Notes under the pieces: model-generated | Databases searched by the model: none | What the model was told of the DNA's origin: nothing | What the model saw: only the letters and a program-made list of their open reading frames with translations | Assembly: GCA_905250885.1 (NCBI GenBank) | Contig: CAJNOQ010000082.1 | Location: forward strand, 1 to 64,000 | Reading direction: 5' to 3' | Length of the DNA stretch: 64,000 nucleotides | Origin: Didymodactylos carnosus | Lineage: Eukaryota; Rotifera; Eurotatoria; Philodinida; Philodinidae | Made by a program: the position numbers and the translations under genes | Shown: positions 14,101 through 24,591 of the stretch, piece by piece | Layout: each line of letters starts with the position of its first letter | Position numbering within the stretch: the first letter of the stretch is position 1

Positions 14101-15540
14101 GTTTCGCACATTGGAGCAAAATTCTGAGTACAAAACTCGGTCAAAATCGAATTTCCAAGTCTCACACAAGAGCGTTTTTCAAAACTTTTGTTGTTTTTGA
14201 TTTTAAGATTGAAAAATACGAAATTTTAAAATTCTGAATCTCGTGAAAGACTATGGAGTTCGATTCTGACCAACTTTTGTACATAGAATTTTCCTCCAAT
14301 GTACTTTTTTTCCTTATACAATTTAATGTCTTCTATCGAACTACGCTGGAATCAACTCTTCATATAAAAGCTGCGATTTTATTGAAATTTTAAAAATGGG
14401 GCAAAAAAAACCCGACGAAAAGTTAAAAATCTCTTTTAAAGAAGTGCGGAAAAAATGTTTGTCATAATGTCATCGTTTCTCTCAATTTTTCAATGAAGGA
14501 TAATAGATTAGACTACATATCCATTTAAAACTAAAATTAAGCTTTCTATATATGTTTATCCTAAGTGACTTCTCGATTGTTTTCTTCTAACATCTTCTAA
14601 TTAGTTTATCTTGTTGAAGTGTCATATGGGTGGGAGTGACATACAACGCCCATAACTGCACCATTATACAAGGCACCAGAAGCAATTCTTGTATTCACTG
14701 CACATCTACGTATGATTTATTACTTCTTAAACGTAAAAAAACACGACCAACAATATTATACTTGAAAGGTTAAAGCAGTGTGTGTGTGTGTGTGTATATA
14801 TATGTTCTCTTGTTTATGTGGTGGTGTCATGTACCTGTATTACATTTAGTAATCGTTAGTTTCTTTCTCTCTTCGACTTTTCTTCTCTTTTTTCCTTTTT
14901 TTGGTAAAGTTCAACCTATCATAAATAATGAGAAAACAATTTCTCTGACCATCAGATGTCTGACGACACACACACACACACACACATAGACACCGATAGT
15001 AGCAGGGTACCATGTTTTGATTTGTAGTAGGAGGTTACTAAATGGTTTAATTATTATAATGCATCATACAGACTAACGAAATGTTAGACACTGAAATTAT
15101 TATTGTTCTCCACATAATAAGTTGGTCAAAAAACAAGAAAAAAAAAAGAAGAAAATCATAATTGATATGGTAAATGTCATAGGCACTAAGCTAAATTTTT
15201 CCGCACCTACAGCAAGAGATAAAGATTGATTATAGAAAACCTAAGGGATGTTAAAAGCACAATTGTAAATCTAGTTATCAAAAAGTCATTGCCTAAAAGG
15301 TTACTGTATATATATATATATATATATGTAAATATCTTTATATGATCGATACTAGTTTATCTGATTGAAAAGACTCTAGTGGATTATTCATCATTAATTT
15401 CTAATGGATTTTTATTCATAATGATATAACTTTTTCGAAGAATATCTTATATTGGTAATGAGTTATCTATATAAGTTAATCAAATAAAGGTGTTACTTAC
15501 TCATCAAGAATAATATATAAATAACACCATTTTGTGACAT
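2191..15540 (-). CDS. Neural cell adhesion molecule, NCAM/fasciclin II type (5 Ig + 2 FN3 + membrane span), spliced, 3' end not found
   Basis: Surface adhesion receptor, probably acting in neural cell contact. Coding exons on the minus strand: 15501-15540, 12179-12347, 11972-12111, 11765-11896, 11558-11698, 11358-11479, 7141-7303, 6932-7080, 5530-5689, 5407-5466, 5166-5338, 4922-5015, 4690-4857, 4147-4620, 3906-4083, 2191-2287. Every junction has GT-AG sites and phases agree throughout, giving exactly 820 codons. Residues 1 to about 21 form a signal peptide starting MSQNGVIYILFLMMLF. Five Ig domains follow (about 22-116, 117-207, 208-302, 303-405, 406-514), each with both disulfide cysteines (for example IKCRVHA with FWCRADV). 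Two FN3 domains span about 515-725, a membrane segment WAIVGIVFGIVFVALL begins at residue 750, and a polar tail ends SPSRK at a GTAAAT donor. Five Ig plus two FN3 is the NCAM/Fas2 layout; the exact orthologue is inference. Confidence 0.9.
3080..3720. repeat. Intronic cluster of degenerate AGGATCCTA-type palindromic repeats
   Basis: Lies in the 1.6 kb intron between exons 15 and 16. The hexamer GGATCC and variants such as AGGATCCTATA, AGGATCTTACAG and TAGGATTTCATAGGA recur in both orientations at irregular spacing. One perfect pair, TAGGATTTCATAGGA with TCCTATGAAATCCTA, sits near 3103-3147. Related AGGATCCTAAC motifs occur at 585-712 and near 43400. This is probably debris of an inverted-repeat family. 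Confidence 0.6.
6320..6676. repeat. G-rich CGGGTTCGGG element with short inverted ends, in an intron
   Basis: Sits in the intron between exons 8 and 9 of the adhesion gene. It starts TAGAGTCCGAAAG and ends GGACTCTA, giving a short inverted terminal repeat. Inside, GGGTTCGG..GGGACGGGTTTCAG occurs twice as a direct repeat (near 6340-6370 and 6600-6630), with the opposite-strand form near 6380-6410. It resembles in composition the elements at 48107 and 53214. Open frames running through it are by-products of the repeat. Confidence 0.65.
8573..9300. repeat. Foldback element, about 730 bp, in the 4 kb intron of the adhesion gene
   Basis: Left end GATGCAGCCAATAGATAGAG pairs with AGCTATTGGCTGTATC at the right. 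The inner arms are strongly complementary: GAACAGAGATGTTCGG near 8824 answers GAACATCTCTGTTCGATG near 8888, around a centre near 8862. Part of the terminus resembles the end of the 352-1547 element (ATAGAGCTC.TCGA), so the two may be relatives. Confidence 0.75.
9976..10876. repeat. Foldback element, about 900 bp, ends with the CTCTGCTA..GGAATTCCGTAAC motif
   Basis: The left arm (to about 10200) includes GGAAATTCCGTAACG, TGTGTCGATATA and GAGACGTCTTAAATTGAAG. Each reappears reverse-complemented at 10680-10850. The outer end on the right reads AGCAGAGTTAACTAGC, matching the terminal motif of the elements at 15988 and 18319. The middle (about 10200-10660) is unmatched spacer. Confidence 0.75.
13430..14060. 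repeat. Foldback element in the first intron of the adhesion gene
   Basis: TTAAAGTCCTATTTGTAAAATAA near 13590 is the reverse complement of a block near 13860. The arms continue outward (TAATTAG.GCTAATTA on the left, TAAGCGCTAATTACCC on the right) and inward (GATAGAGAATTACACG with GTGAAATTCTCTACCA). The outer limits are approximate because similarity fades. Confidence 0.65.
14108..14302. repeat. Short foldback element, about 195 bp
   Basis: CACATTGGAGCAAAATTCTG at the left is answered by GAATTTTCCTCCAATGTA at the right. The arms run inward through the ACTCGGTCAAAATCGA and TTCGATTCTGACCAAC pair. It lies directly beside the previous foldback. Confidence 0.7.
14777..14988. repeat. Paired (TG)n and (AC)n microsatellites
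   Basis: A GT/TG run at about 14777-14798 and an AC run at about 14966-14988 lie 170 bp apart in opposite sense, so they could pair. The open frame between them is an artefact of the repeats. Other CA runs are at 7391-7403 and 9557-9585. Confidence 0.7.
15307..15328. repeat. (TA)n microsatellite
   Basis: Perfect TA dinucleotide run just upstream, in transcription sense, of the second exon's long intron region. Similar TA runs occur at about 17938-17958 and 20967-20986. Confidence 0.7.
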
Positions 15541-15987
15541 TAATATAAAAGTAGAAGTATCGACATTGCTATTCTTTGAAATCATAATTATTGATATATA
15601 TGTGTATATAGCACAGGTGAAAAAGTGAAAGAAAAGAAGGAAGATAAAAGGAAAAGATGTGTAGTACTCTAATGAATCGTAACGATAAGATAATAGATAA
15701 CGATCAGAGGTTTTATAGTAAATTATCGTTGAACGATGAAATAAAAATTTTTTATGATCATTATTTTGATTCGATTCATTTGAATTATGATAATTATAAT
15801 AACATTAATATAAAATCCAATCTGAAATAAAAACAAATCGAACATGACATTTTATGTGACATATTAACCGAAAAAAAGGCATATTGAAACAAAAATCATA
15901 TGACTTGAGTTATTCTATTCATTTTCAAAATTTTGATCGTTGTGATTGTTTTTTTTTTTCTTCTATTTTTAGAGATCTTTTGATATT

Positions 15988-16384
15988 TCGATTTGATCAG
16001 CTAACTCTGCTACCGAAATGAAATTTCGTCATGGATTTTTTGCATTTTGATTCTTTTACAGTTTTCGAATGGCGAGTCGCCCAGAGCTCTAGGATATCTC
16101 AAATTAAAGAGAAAAATTTGTTAAAGATTTCGAGATGTTTCTGTACACAATCTTTCGTTTAAAGACTGCGATAAAAAATACAAACACTTACTTTTTCGGG
16201 TAAGTCTTGAAAAGTAGTACTTTGTATTTTTTTTTTCTTTTTGAACGAAAGATTATGTAGAGTGTGGAAACATCTTTAATTTAAGATACTCCAAAGCTCT
16301 GGACGACTCGCCATTTGAAAACCGCAACAGAATCAAAATGTAACGGAATTTTCACTTCGACAGCAGAGTTAGCTGATCAAGTCG
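15988..16384. repeat. Foldback element, about 397 bp, CTAACTCTGCTACC termini
   Basis: TCGATTTGATCAGCTAACTC at the left is answered by AGCAGAGTTAGCTGATCAAG at the right. Arms of about 190 bp are complementary to a centre near 16195; for example ATTTTGATTCTTTTACAG pairs with CAACAGAATCAAAATG. It carries the internal CTCTGGACGACTCGCC motif that recurs in related form in other elements. Confidence 0.8.
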
Positions 16385-16429
16385 ATTGAACTTCGACAAC
16401 TAGTCTTCAATATCAAGACTTTGCAATTT

Positions 16430-16568
16430 GTAAATAAATCCCCCCCTCACATTAGAAGCCCATCCCATAATAGAAGCCCAGTCTGGCAAGAAACTTTTTG
16501 AGAAAATTTTGCCTTTCTTGCGGGACATGATAGAAGTCCACTGGGCTTCTAATGTAGACGGGGTTTAT
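16430..16568. repeat. Small foldback element, about 140 bp
   Basis: CACATTAGAAGCCCA and TGGGCTTCTAATGTAGACGG are inverted ends. The inner CTGGCAAGAAACTTTTTG and CCTTTCTTGCGGGACATG also pair. Its termini differ from those of the adjacent 15988-16384 element, so it is a distinct small family. Confidence 0.7.
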
Positions 16569-18318
16569 AAGAATTACTTTAATTACTAAGTACACTCCAA
16601 TTGTTTGTGGTTATGTTTATCCAAATAATCAATTTTTATTGAAATCTGTAGTTCTATTTGAGTAGCAGCGTAAAAAAAAAAGAAAAAAATATTGTCACTT
16701 ATGGCTACCTTTCCCATCTATTAAACTCACATAACAATATACTGTTTATTATTCAATAGAAAAAGCGAACATCACGCACAATCATAATTAAAAATCGTTC
16801 GTGCTTCAATAATAATCGGAAAGTTAAGTAATTGCCCAACGGACACTTTTCTTTTTCTTATATAAATAAAAATCTCTAGAAAAGACTTACTTCTCATGCC
16901 ATACTGATTAGAGAAACATCTTTTTGACTTTCTTTTTTTTGTATTTCTATAAAACAAAGTTTAAGAAAAAATTCTTTTTTTTAATAATGAACCTCATGTT
17001 TAGATCTTTATCCCACTACAGAATGTCTGTACATATAAAATGACAACCTTTGTTTTTTTTTTACTACTCAATCCTCCGCACATGTATACGGGGATGTTAT
17101 GATTGTGCCAGAACGAATGAAAAAAAAAAAAGAGCAGAAAAAAAATCTCATTCATATTTTAATGGGGACATGAATGAGAAAAAGATGAAGGAAAACCACA
17201 TCTTAGTGCTGTTTATGTAACTTTTTCTTCTTTTTTGTTCTCCTTCTCTATATAGAAGATATGTGTCGTTGCTGTTACCACACGTGTTCCACTGACAGTA
17301 AAAAACCAGAATAGAAATAAGTCTACTATTGATATGTAAGAGAAATTCGTTAAATAGTGTAAGTATACAAAATGGTACGCGTTCAACTAGCTCAAGAAAA
17401 AGTTAGATACATCAGTTAGAAGTGTCGAATTTTTTTGATTGATTCGCACAAAGTAAAGTGTTTTGCAAAAAAAAAAACAAAAAAAACATCAATTTCTCGT
17501 GTTGTGTACTAGAAAATGTTCTATATGGTATGAGAATTACAACACGTATTTTTGGGAAACTCACATGTTCTCTATGAATGAGAAGTTATTTATTTTTTAA
17601 AGAAAAATTGATATGATTTTGTAATAGCAAGAAAAAAAATATAATTTCTAATATTATACGGTCATACTAATTTCGTAAATATTTCTATGTGATGTCATAC
17701 TGTTAGAAAAACAGTCCATATCCTTGTTACATCTATTTATATGTTTTGGTTTCTCTTCTATGCTACTTTTCTTCATCAAAATATATCTGTCTTATATGAT
17801 CTCGGAAATGATCATATCTCTATTTTATTATTATCATCGGTAACAAGAAAAAATTAGAGAAAAAAAAAAGAAAAAAAAATCCAGTACGGAGAAAGGATGA
17901 AAAAAAAAGGAGATTCGATCTTTCATTTATTTGTTATATATGTATATATATATATATACGTAATAGTGTACAGTTCTGATGATAGAATAGACCATTTGGC
18001 CATACTGATCTAGTCTATGTCATGAAGTAAATAACTTTTTCTTCGTTTTCTTTTTTCTTTTTTTTATAGTTACTCATTGAACAGTTGTCAAACTTCAACA
18101 AAACTTTTTTTTTTGTCTTCACCAGACAGGCATAACAGCAGTAACAGTATACAGCAGACCAAGAAAACATCACGTCACCGGAAATGAACAAATACAATCG
18201 TCTAGGAATAGATACGAACTCAATAGCTTGTCAAAAATTTGTGATGAAACAGATAAGAGAAGTACAAAAATCAAATCATTATCCAATTTGATAGTAATGA
18301 TTGGTCACACCCAGCATG

Positions 18319-18729
18319 TCCAGATAACTCTGTTACCTGGATGAAATTCCGTGACACAATTTAGGCATTTGTTTTCCTCACTAAAGCACGTACAGTACTG
18401 TGGAATGTCTAGAATTGTAAAGCAAACGTTTCTCTACAAAATGAGGCGTCTCAGAGTTTCACACGTTTCTTTATTTAAATAATAAACGGTAAATACTAAA
18501 TGCTACTTTTCCAGAACGAAGCTTGAAAAGAGCGTTTTGTATTTTCCATTTAGCTTTTAAACAAAGATAAGTAGAGATCCTTGAGACACTTCATTTTGTA
18601 GAGAAACGTTTGCTTTACAATTCTAGATGTTCTACACCGATGCACATGATGTAGTTTAAAAGATAAGAGTATAATAAAATGTCAAAATTTCGTCACAGAA
18701 TTTTACTCCGGTAGCAGAGTTATCTGGGG
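18319..18729. repeat. Foldback element, about 411 bp, CCAGATAACTCTG termini
   Basis: TCCAGATAACTCTGTTACC at the left is answered by GGTAGCAGAGTTATCTGG at the right. The inner pair AGAATTGTAAAGCAAACGTT and AACGTTTGCTTTACAATTCT is perfect over 20 bp, as is part of CTCTACAAAATGA. The ends match the family seen at 9976 and 15988. Confidence 0.85.
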
Positions 18730-19616
18730 GAACTCCTCTATACAGTGAATTAATTGACATTTTTCATCTTTGCTATGGTAGAAGGTAGAAATAATGAATG
18801 AAGAAACGTGAATTTGCATTTTTCAATCTTCCAACAAAAATCCATAATTCAAACAAAATAAGAAATAAAACTTTCGTTTTAAAGATGCTAAAATATCGAG
18901 TAAACATTTTCTTTGAAAAATGAGAGATTGCAGACTTTACAGAGTATTTTTCTATTCGCATTCTGTGTTTTGTTTTAATAGTATCCTTCATGGTTAGTCG
19001 CCGCACAAAAATCACTGACACCTTACTTCGTAGAAAAACATGTACGTGTACATATTTAGAACCTCAACAAAAATTTTATGCAGTTCAAAGAAGGTATAAA
19101 AGATGTTTCTAACATTTTTAGAAAAAAAAAAACACTCCTTTTCAAGAGTAAAATTTTTAGCACATGAACAAATATTCTAGGACATTCAATAAACTTGTTA
19201 AAAACCGTTAAAATTAAAATATTCTCACTAGACTTGTCTACACTATTAACTGAACAATAATTATTTAACTCTAAATTGTCCAAATATTTCTTCTCTACTT
19301 CTCGAATAGCATGAACTTTTCTAAAGATCTAAAAGAGTCTATATCTCACTTTCATATAAAATTTTCGTTTTTTCTTTTTATTTCCATTATTATCATCACT
19401 ATAATATTGATTAATTTTTCAAATTTACCATCTGTTTTACTCTATCACATATTTCTACTCGTATATAAATCATAAAAAATAATTTATTAACTTTTCAACT
19501 TACTTACTTACTTTTAATTCTAATTCTAAAAGAGAAAAAGAAAAAAAACAACAGCATGAAAATACCTAAACTTGTGCATAATTAAAGAGTTAAAAAATAA
19601 TTTCTTTTTTTCTCTT

Positions 19617-19768
19617 CTTCTTCTTCTTCTTTTTATAACTAACGAGCGGAAATACAATGATGATCTGTATGTTTATAATCGTACATTTACCTGTACATTT
19701 TGTACATATGCATGGAATCATCGCGTGTTCAACAATTATAGTAGAAGAAGAAGAAGAAGAAGAAGAAA
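19617..19768. repeat. (CTT)n and (GAA)n microsatellites in inverted orientation
   Basis: A CTT run at about 19617-19634 and a GAA run at about 19741-19768 are complementary and 110 bp apart. They generate spurious Leu-rich and Arg-rich open frames on the two strands. Confidence 0.7.
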
Positions 19769-21432
19769 GTGAGTAGAGTATATGAACGTGGTGAATAATG
19801 AATTATTGATCAAATCATTCATTGTCATTGTGTGTCGGTATAAAGAGAGAGAGAGAAAGAAAGAATAAAAAGAATAGAATAGGTGGACAATGGTCATATA
19901 CATGTGAAGAGAGATTATCGTTTCTATTTTTATACTCTGAATAATAATGTACACATTGAAGGACATATCTCTATACATACTTGATATTGTTGAAAGAAAA
20001 ACACGCCAAGTAATTTGTCAAAAAAAAGTTGCACATTTTAAAAATATCAGTAATACTCAAGCTCATCCAATTAAAAAATAAAAAATAGGGCAATGTTAAC
20101 GCTCAAATATCCAAAAAATCATATTTTATATCATGGGAAGTTGACCAGATGGGGGGATTTTTACAATACTATTATTCTCTGTCATTCTAATAAATTGGAT
20201 TAATTATTCAAAAAAAAAGAAGAAAAACGACTGATTTTTTTTCTTCTTCTTTCTTTTGTTTCTAATAACCAAGATGTATATCAAAAATGTTATCCTCATT
20301 CATTTTTTAGAGAGGATAAAAAACACAACGTAGAATAATTAATAAAGAAATATAGCAAACGATTATGCTGTGATCATCTTATATATATCTAACAGATAAA
20401 CTTAAAAAATCTCTATGTTTTTCAATGTAAACAAACTAAACATAGTCAGACATATCTTACCTATTTTACTAATCTTTCATTTTTTTTTTTTTTTTTGTGA
20501 CGAATAGAATAATAAAATAAACAAACGATCATGATCACATTCAATGAATAGAGAGTACTCTTACATAGAGAACGAGAGAGAACAAAAGAGATGAGATTTA
20601 AATAAAAACAATGTGAATGATGATTAGGATGATGCGACACTATCACAAATATATAGACCAAATCTTTCTTTACCTGGGATAAATATAATCATTATATTAT
20701 TTGAGCTTTCGATCTTTAGATGAAAAAATAAAAGAGTAAAAGAGAAGGAAATGTTATTTGATTGACTGAACAGAAGCAACAATAGTGAATAACTACATTT
20801 GAACTAATACCGACATACACACACAGGCATAAGAGTAGAGAGAGAAAAAAGTGAATTTTTTTGGTTTTTTTCTCTTTTCTTGTATGGATTAAAAATAGTC
20901 GTTCAACAGCAGGTGTATAGTATGTGTACAGTAATTAATCGCTTATTAATTAATGTATGTATAGATGTATATATATATATATATATCCAAAAAAACAAAA
21001 GAGAAAAAAAGAGAGTGAAAGAGAAGAAAATATTCTCAAGTGGAACACTCTGTTATTATGCAATATGACGAACGATAACGGGTTCTAATGGGAATATGAT
21101 GAAGTTCAATTTATGGGTGATGCTGGCGGCGGCAATGTTTGAACAATGACGACAACGATAATCAATTAGTTTAATGTTTCTTTCTTCTCCACTTCAAAAA
21201 CACTTTTTTTATTTTTTATCATCATAATATAACAATAAATATTGTTCTCTCAAAATGAAGGTGATATAAATAAGAATGTATGATTCATATTATAGATAGA
21301 AAACAAAAAACAACAGATTTATCAACTGTTCATTTCATTTTCTATTATAAACACATGTATCACGTCATGATTCGTCTATCTTCTTTGTTAGTATTCTCAA
21401 ACACGTAGCACTTAGCAAAGGATACCCTGTCT

Positions 21433-21570
21433 TCATAAATCACATATTTATTTCCAAGTTTCATAAAATTTAGGAAACTTGGATGTTGAATTTATTAATC
21501 CAAAAGTTATATAAAAATGAAAACTTTTATGAAACTTGTAAAAGTTTCATAAATATGTGATTTATAAAGA
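21433..21570. repeat. Inverted repeat, about 138 bp
   Basis: CTTCATAAATCACATATTTAT at the left mirrors ATAAATATGTGATTTATAAAG at the right. The inner CCAAGTTTCATAAAATTT and AAACTTTTATGAAACTTG also pair. It is very AT-rich. Confidence 0.7.
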
Positions 21571-22235
21571 TCGGATAATTCCTTAGCAAGTAAATTGTTA
21601 CTAACTCGTGGACAATTTCTGTTCAACTCTTCTCACTAATGAAATATGAAAAATAAAACATAAAAATTTAACTTAATTTGAAATCAGAAAAAGAATAAGA
21701 ATTAAATTCTAGGAAAAACATACAAATTACGTAAAAATCAAACTTATTTGACTTACTAATACTTTTTTTGCAGACAAATCAATTGAACACCCCGAATAAC
21801 AAAACTCTATATTGTAGAAAGTATCAAGCGTAGAATTTATGATCATCGGGTCATTGGTACTTAACGACAAAACGAAAGAAGAAAAAAAAAAAACAGAATT
21901 GGTCAAAAAATTAGTGTTTCCTCTCATATATATCAGTGTATCGGCTATTTTTCAAGTACTTGAATTGAAACTAACCATCTTACAAAATCACATTTTATTC
22001 ATGACTATACAATTAATTATTAAGAATTTTTGTCCGAAAGCAATTATTCTTGTTATGCTTTAAAAAAAAAAAAAAAATAGTATCAATCTTTTGATCCTAC
22101 GGGCAAAAAGAAGAAGAAGAAGAAGAGGAAAAAATTCAGCAGAATATGTGATTGAACCCATTTATGTCTGATCGACTGTTTAAGTATACTTAAGCCGGAA
22201 GTTGTACATAGTGTATATGTTATCATTGGCATGAG

Positions 22236-22278
22236 GCGACGAATAGTCTCTCTCTCTCTCTCTCTTTCTCTCTTTCTC
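22236..22278. repeat. (TC)n microsatellite
   Basis: Interrupted CT/TC run. Comparable GA or TC runs are at 25562-25578, 25975-25999 and 29883-29908. An AAG run followed by ATA repeats is at 26966-27003 and a CA run at 27210-27231. All lie in the gene-free region. Confidence 0.7.
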
Positions 22279-24176
22279 ATCAAGTGCCAACGTACTCGGA
22301 TATGCTCACACAAGAAGAAGACGAATTGTTATTATTTATAGAAACGACATACATTAATTCTATCTATGTGGAACTAAAACCCATTGTCCATCAACAAATT
22401 TTATCGAAACATTAAAAAAAAAAGAATAAAAAACAACCAAACTAACTGATTATTGTTATGAGATATTTTCGTATTATCGAATACAAAACAAGCAAATGTT
22501 GACTCAACATCAGTCAAAAATAACATTAAAATACATAAACATCACACCCTCTAGTTGTTGTCATGACATTGTTATATAATTTGGTATAATTGACTTAAAT
22601 TGATTCAAATTTATCTATTGTATCGTTCTTTTAAAACTTATGAGTGATGATTCATTTATTTGTGACCTCTTTATTTTCTCTCTTATTGATACTAAGTGAA
22701 CAGAAGATCTCAAGAAATCATTGAATAATTTGTAGTAACAGTTGTGTTTTTCACTCATGCAACTAACTAATATAGAGTCAATCTTGCCCTTCAGACATTT
22801 GTCAAAATCGTCATTTTTTTTTTCCTACAAATTTTTAAGATAACAAGATTTTATTAATATGACTGTTTATTTACTACTGATGGTATTTTGAATGAGTTAG
22901 TCTCAGTATTATAAGAAGAAGAAAAAAAAATCCTTTTATCAACATCATGTTCCGCATAATTGAAATAAATCATGCGAAATAAGCATACATACACATGTGC
23001 ATGTACATGTTTTTGTACTTGTTTTTCACTCTATACTACATGAAGAACATTAACGTTTGTTAAAGTTATTACTCTACTTTCTTCTTCTTATTTGCCATCA
23101 TATGTAAAGGAAACACAAAAAGGTGAATAGATCGTTGTGGCAGATGTTTGAAGTTATCGTCACATAGACAATGTGGTAGTGATCTCTTCTTCATTCAATA
23201 AGATTAGTTAAAGATTGTTAAAAAATAAAGTTTTTATCAATTAAAAGATATTCTTCTCTTTTTCTCATGGATATGTTAAATGTTGACCAATCGATTAGCT
23301 AAACGAAACGGAATGAACGTATTTATTTTATCTAGGCGGTAGCGCGGCAATCGGTTGAAGAAGGATTACAAGACACTAATCGTTTCGTTCATATCTCTAA
23401 TTAGGAAACGACGATTTTTTTTTTCTTCTTCTTCTTTTTGAAACAATAATTGCCTTGTATTGTTTGATAAGTATAATTAACTTAAAGAATTTAATTGCGA
23501 GGATAAAAGTCAATAACTGAAAAAAAAATTGTAAGTACCGACATCCACATCTATTCACATCTGTTTAGAAAAATATGTTCTGTTTCTTTCGAATGTAAAA
23601 ACACAAAATAAATTTGAATGATACTTAGAAATAATTAGAAGATTTTTTTTTTCTGTCTTTTAATCAATACTCATCTTAATTGAGTGATGATTTTTTGAAC
23701 TTTTGACAGAAGTCTATCATTCACAAATAGTTTTCATACTATCACTTTTTATTTTTCAAAAAATGAAATGAAAAACATCGGGGTAATAAAGTGATACATG
23801 TGTTGCATAGTTCAAATCTCATATACACTAATTGTATAAGTGTAAAATAGTGATAAGACATTTTTTTCAAAACAAATTGAATTTATCTGAAGAAAGAGGC
23901 GGTACTTTCCAAAAAACTTCAGATTAAAGAGACAGTTATCTATGTGACAATGAATGGGAATTAAAGACTTGCAACAAGGTGTACTATTTCTATAGCATGT
24001 TAGAGAACGATGATACGCACACCTGAAGCAGTGACTGTTTCCAAAGTGGAAAGAATGTAAGATTTTAACTGAGACGTTTTGTCAGTTTACTTCTAACATC
24101 ATCATGTGGCATTTATCTTACAGTTTTACACCTTAAAATCTCCTATTATTAAGAATATTTTGTTGAATTGACGATC

Positions 24177-24591
24177 TACAGGGTGGCATAAACAAAACTT
24201 ACCTCCTCTGTATTTATTGGCTTTCTTGTGCATAAATATAATTGAACAGTTTGGCGGTCAGTTCAATTGAGTAGAGTAAAAATTTTTGAACGAAATGAGA
24301 CGTCTCCGAGCTCTCTACGAGTTTTTGTCATGAAACAGCATTCAATTTACGGAAGGCCCTAAGAGCATATCTTTTTCGTTTTCCCGTGAATTGTCCGAAT
24401 TTCGATGGTATGGGGCCTTCCGTAAATTGAATGTTGTTTGATGAGAAAAGTTCGTACATAGGTCAGAGACGTCTCATTTTGTCCAGAAATCTTTGCTCTA
24501 TTCGACTAAACTAATGGTAAAAAAGTTCAATTATATTTGTCCACAAGAAAGTCAATAAACACAGGAGTAAGTTTTTTTGAGCCATCCTGTA
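24177..24591. repeat. Foldback element, about 415 bp, TACAGGGTGGC termini
   Basis: TACAGGGTGGC at the left and GCCATCCTGTA at the right are inverted ends, each finishing in TA. A TA target duplication would fit Tc1/mariner-type mobilisation, which is inference. Arms of about 190 bp pair, including TATTGGCTTTCTTGTG with CACAAGAAAGTCAATA and CAATTTACGGAAGGCCC with GGGGCCTTCCGTAAATTG. Inside is AAATGAGACGTCTCCGAGCT, which recurs in related form in the 18319 and 9976 elements. Confidence 0.85.

Noticed and set aside
14780-14989. 69-codon frame starting in the GT repeat
   Set aside because: Built from microsatellite translation (Cys-Val and Thr-His runs).
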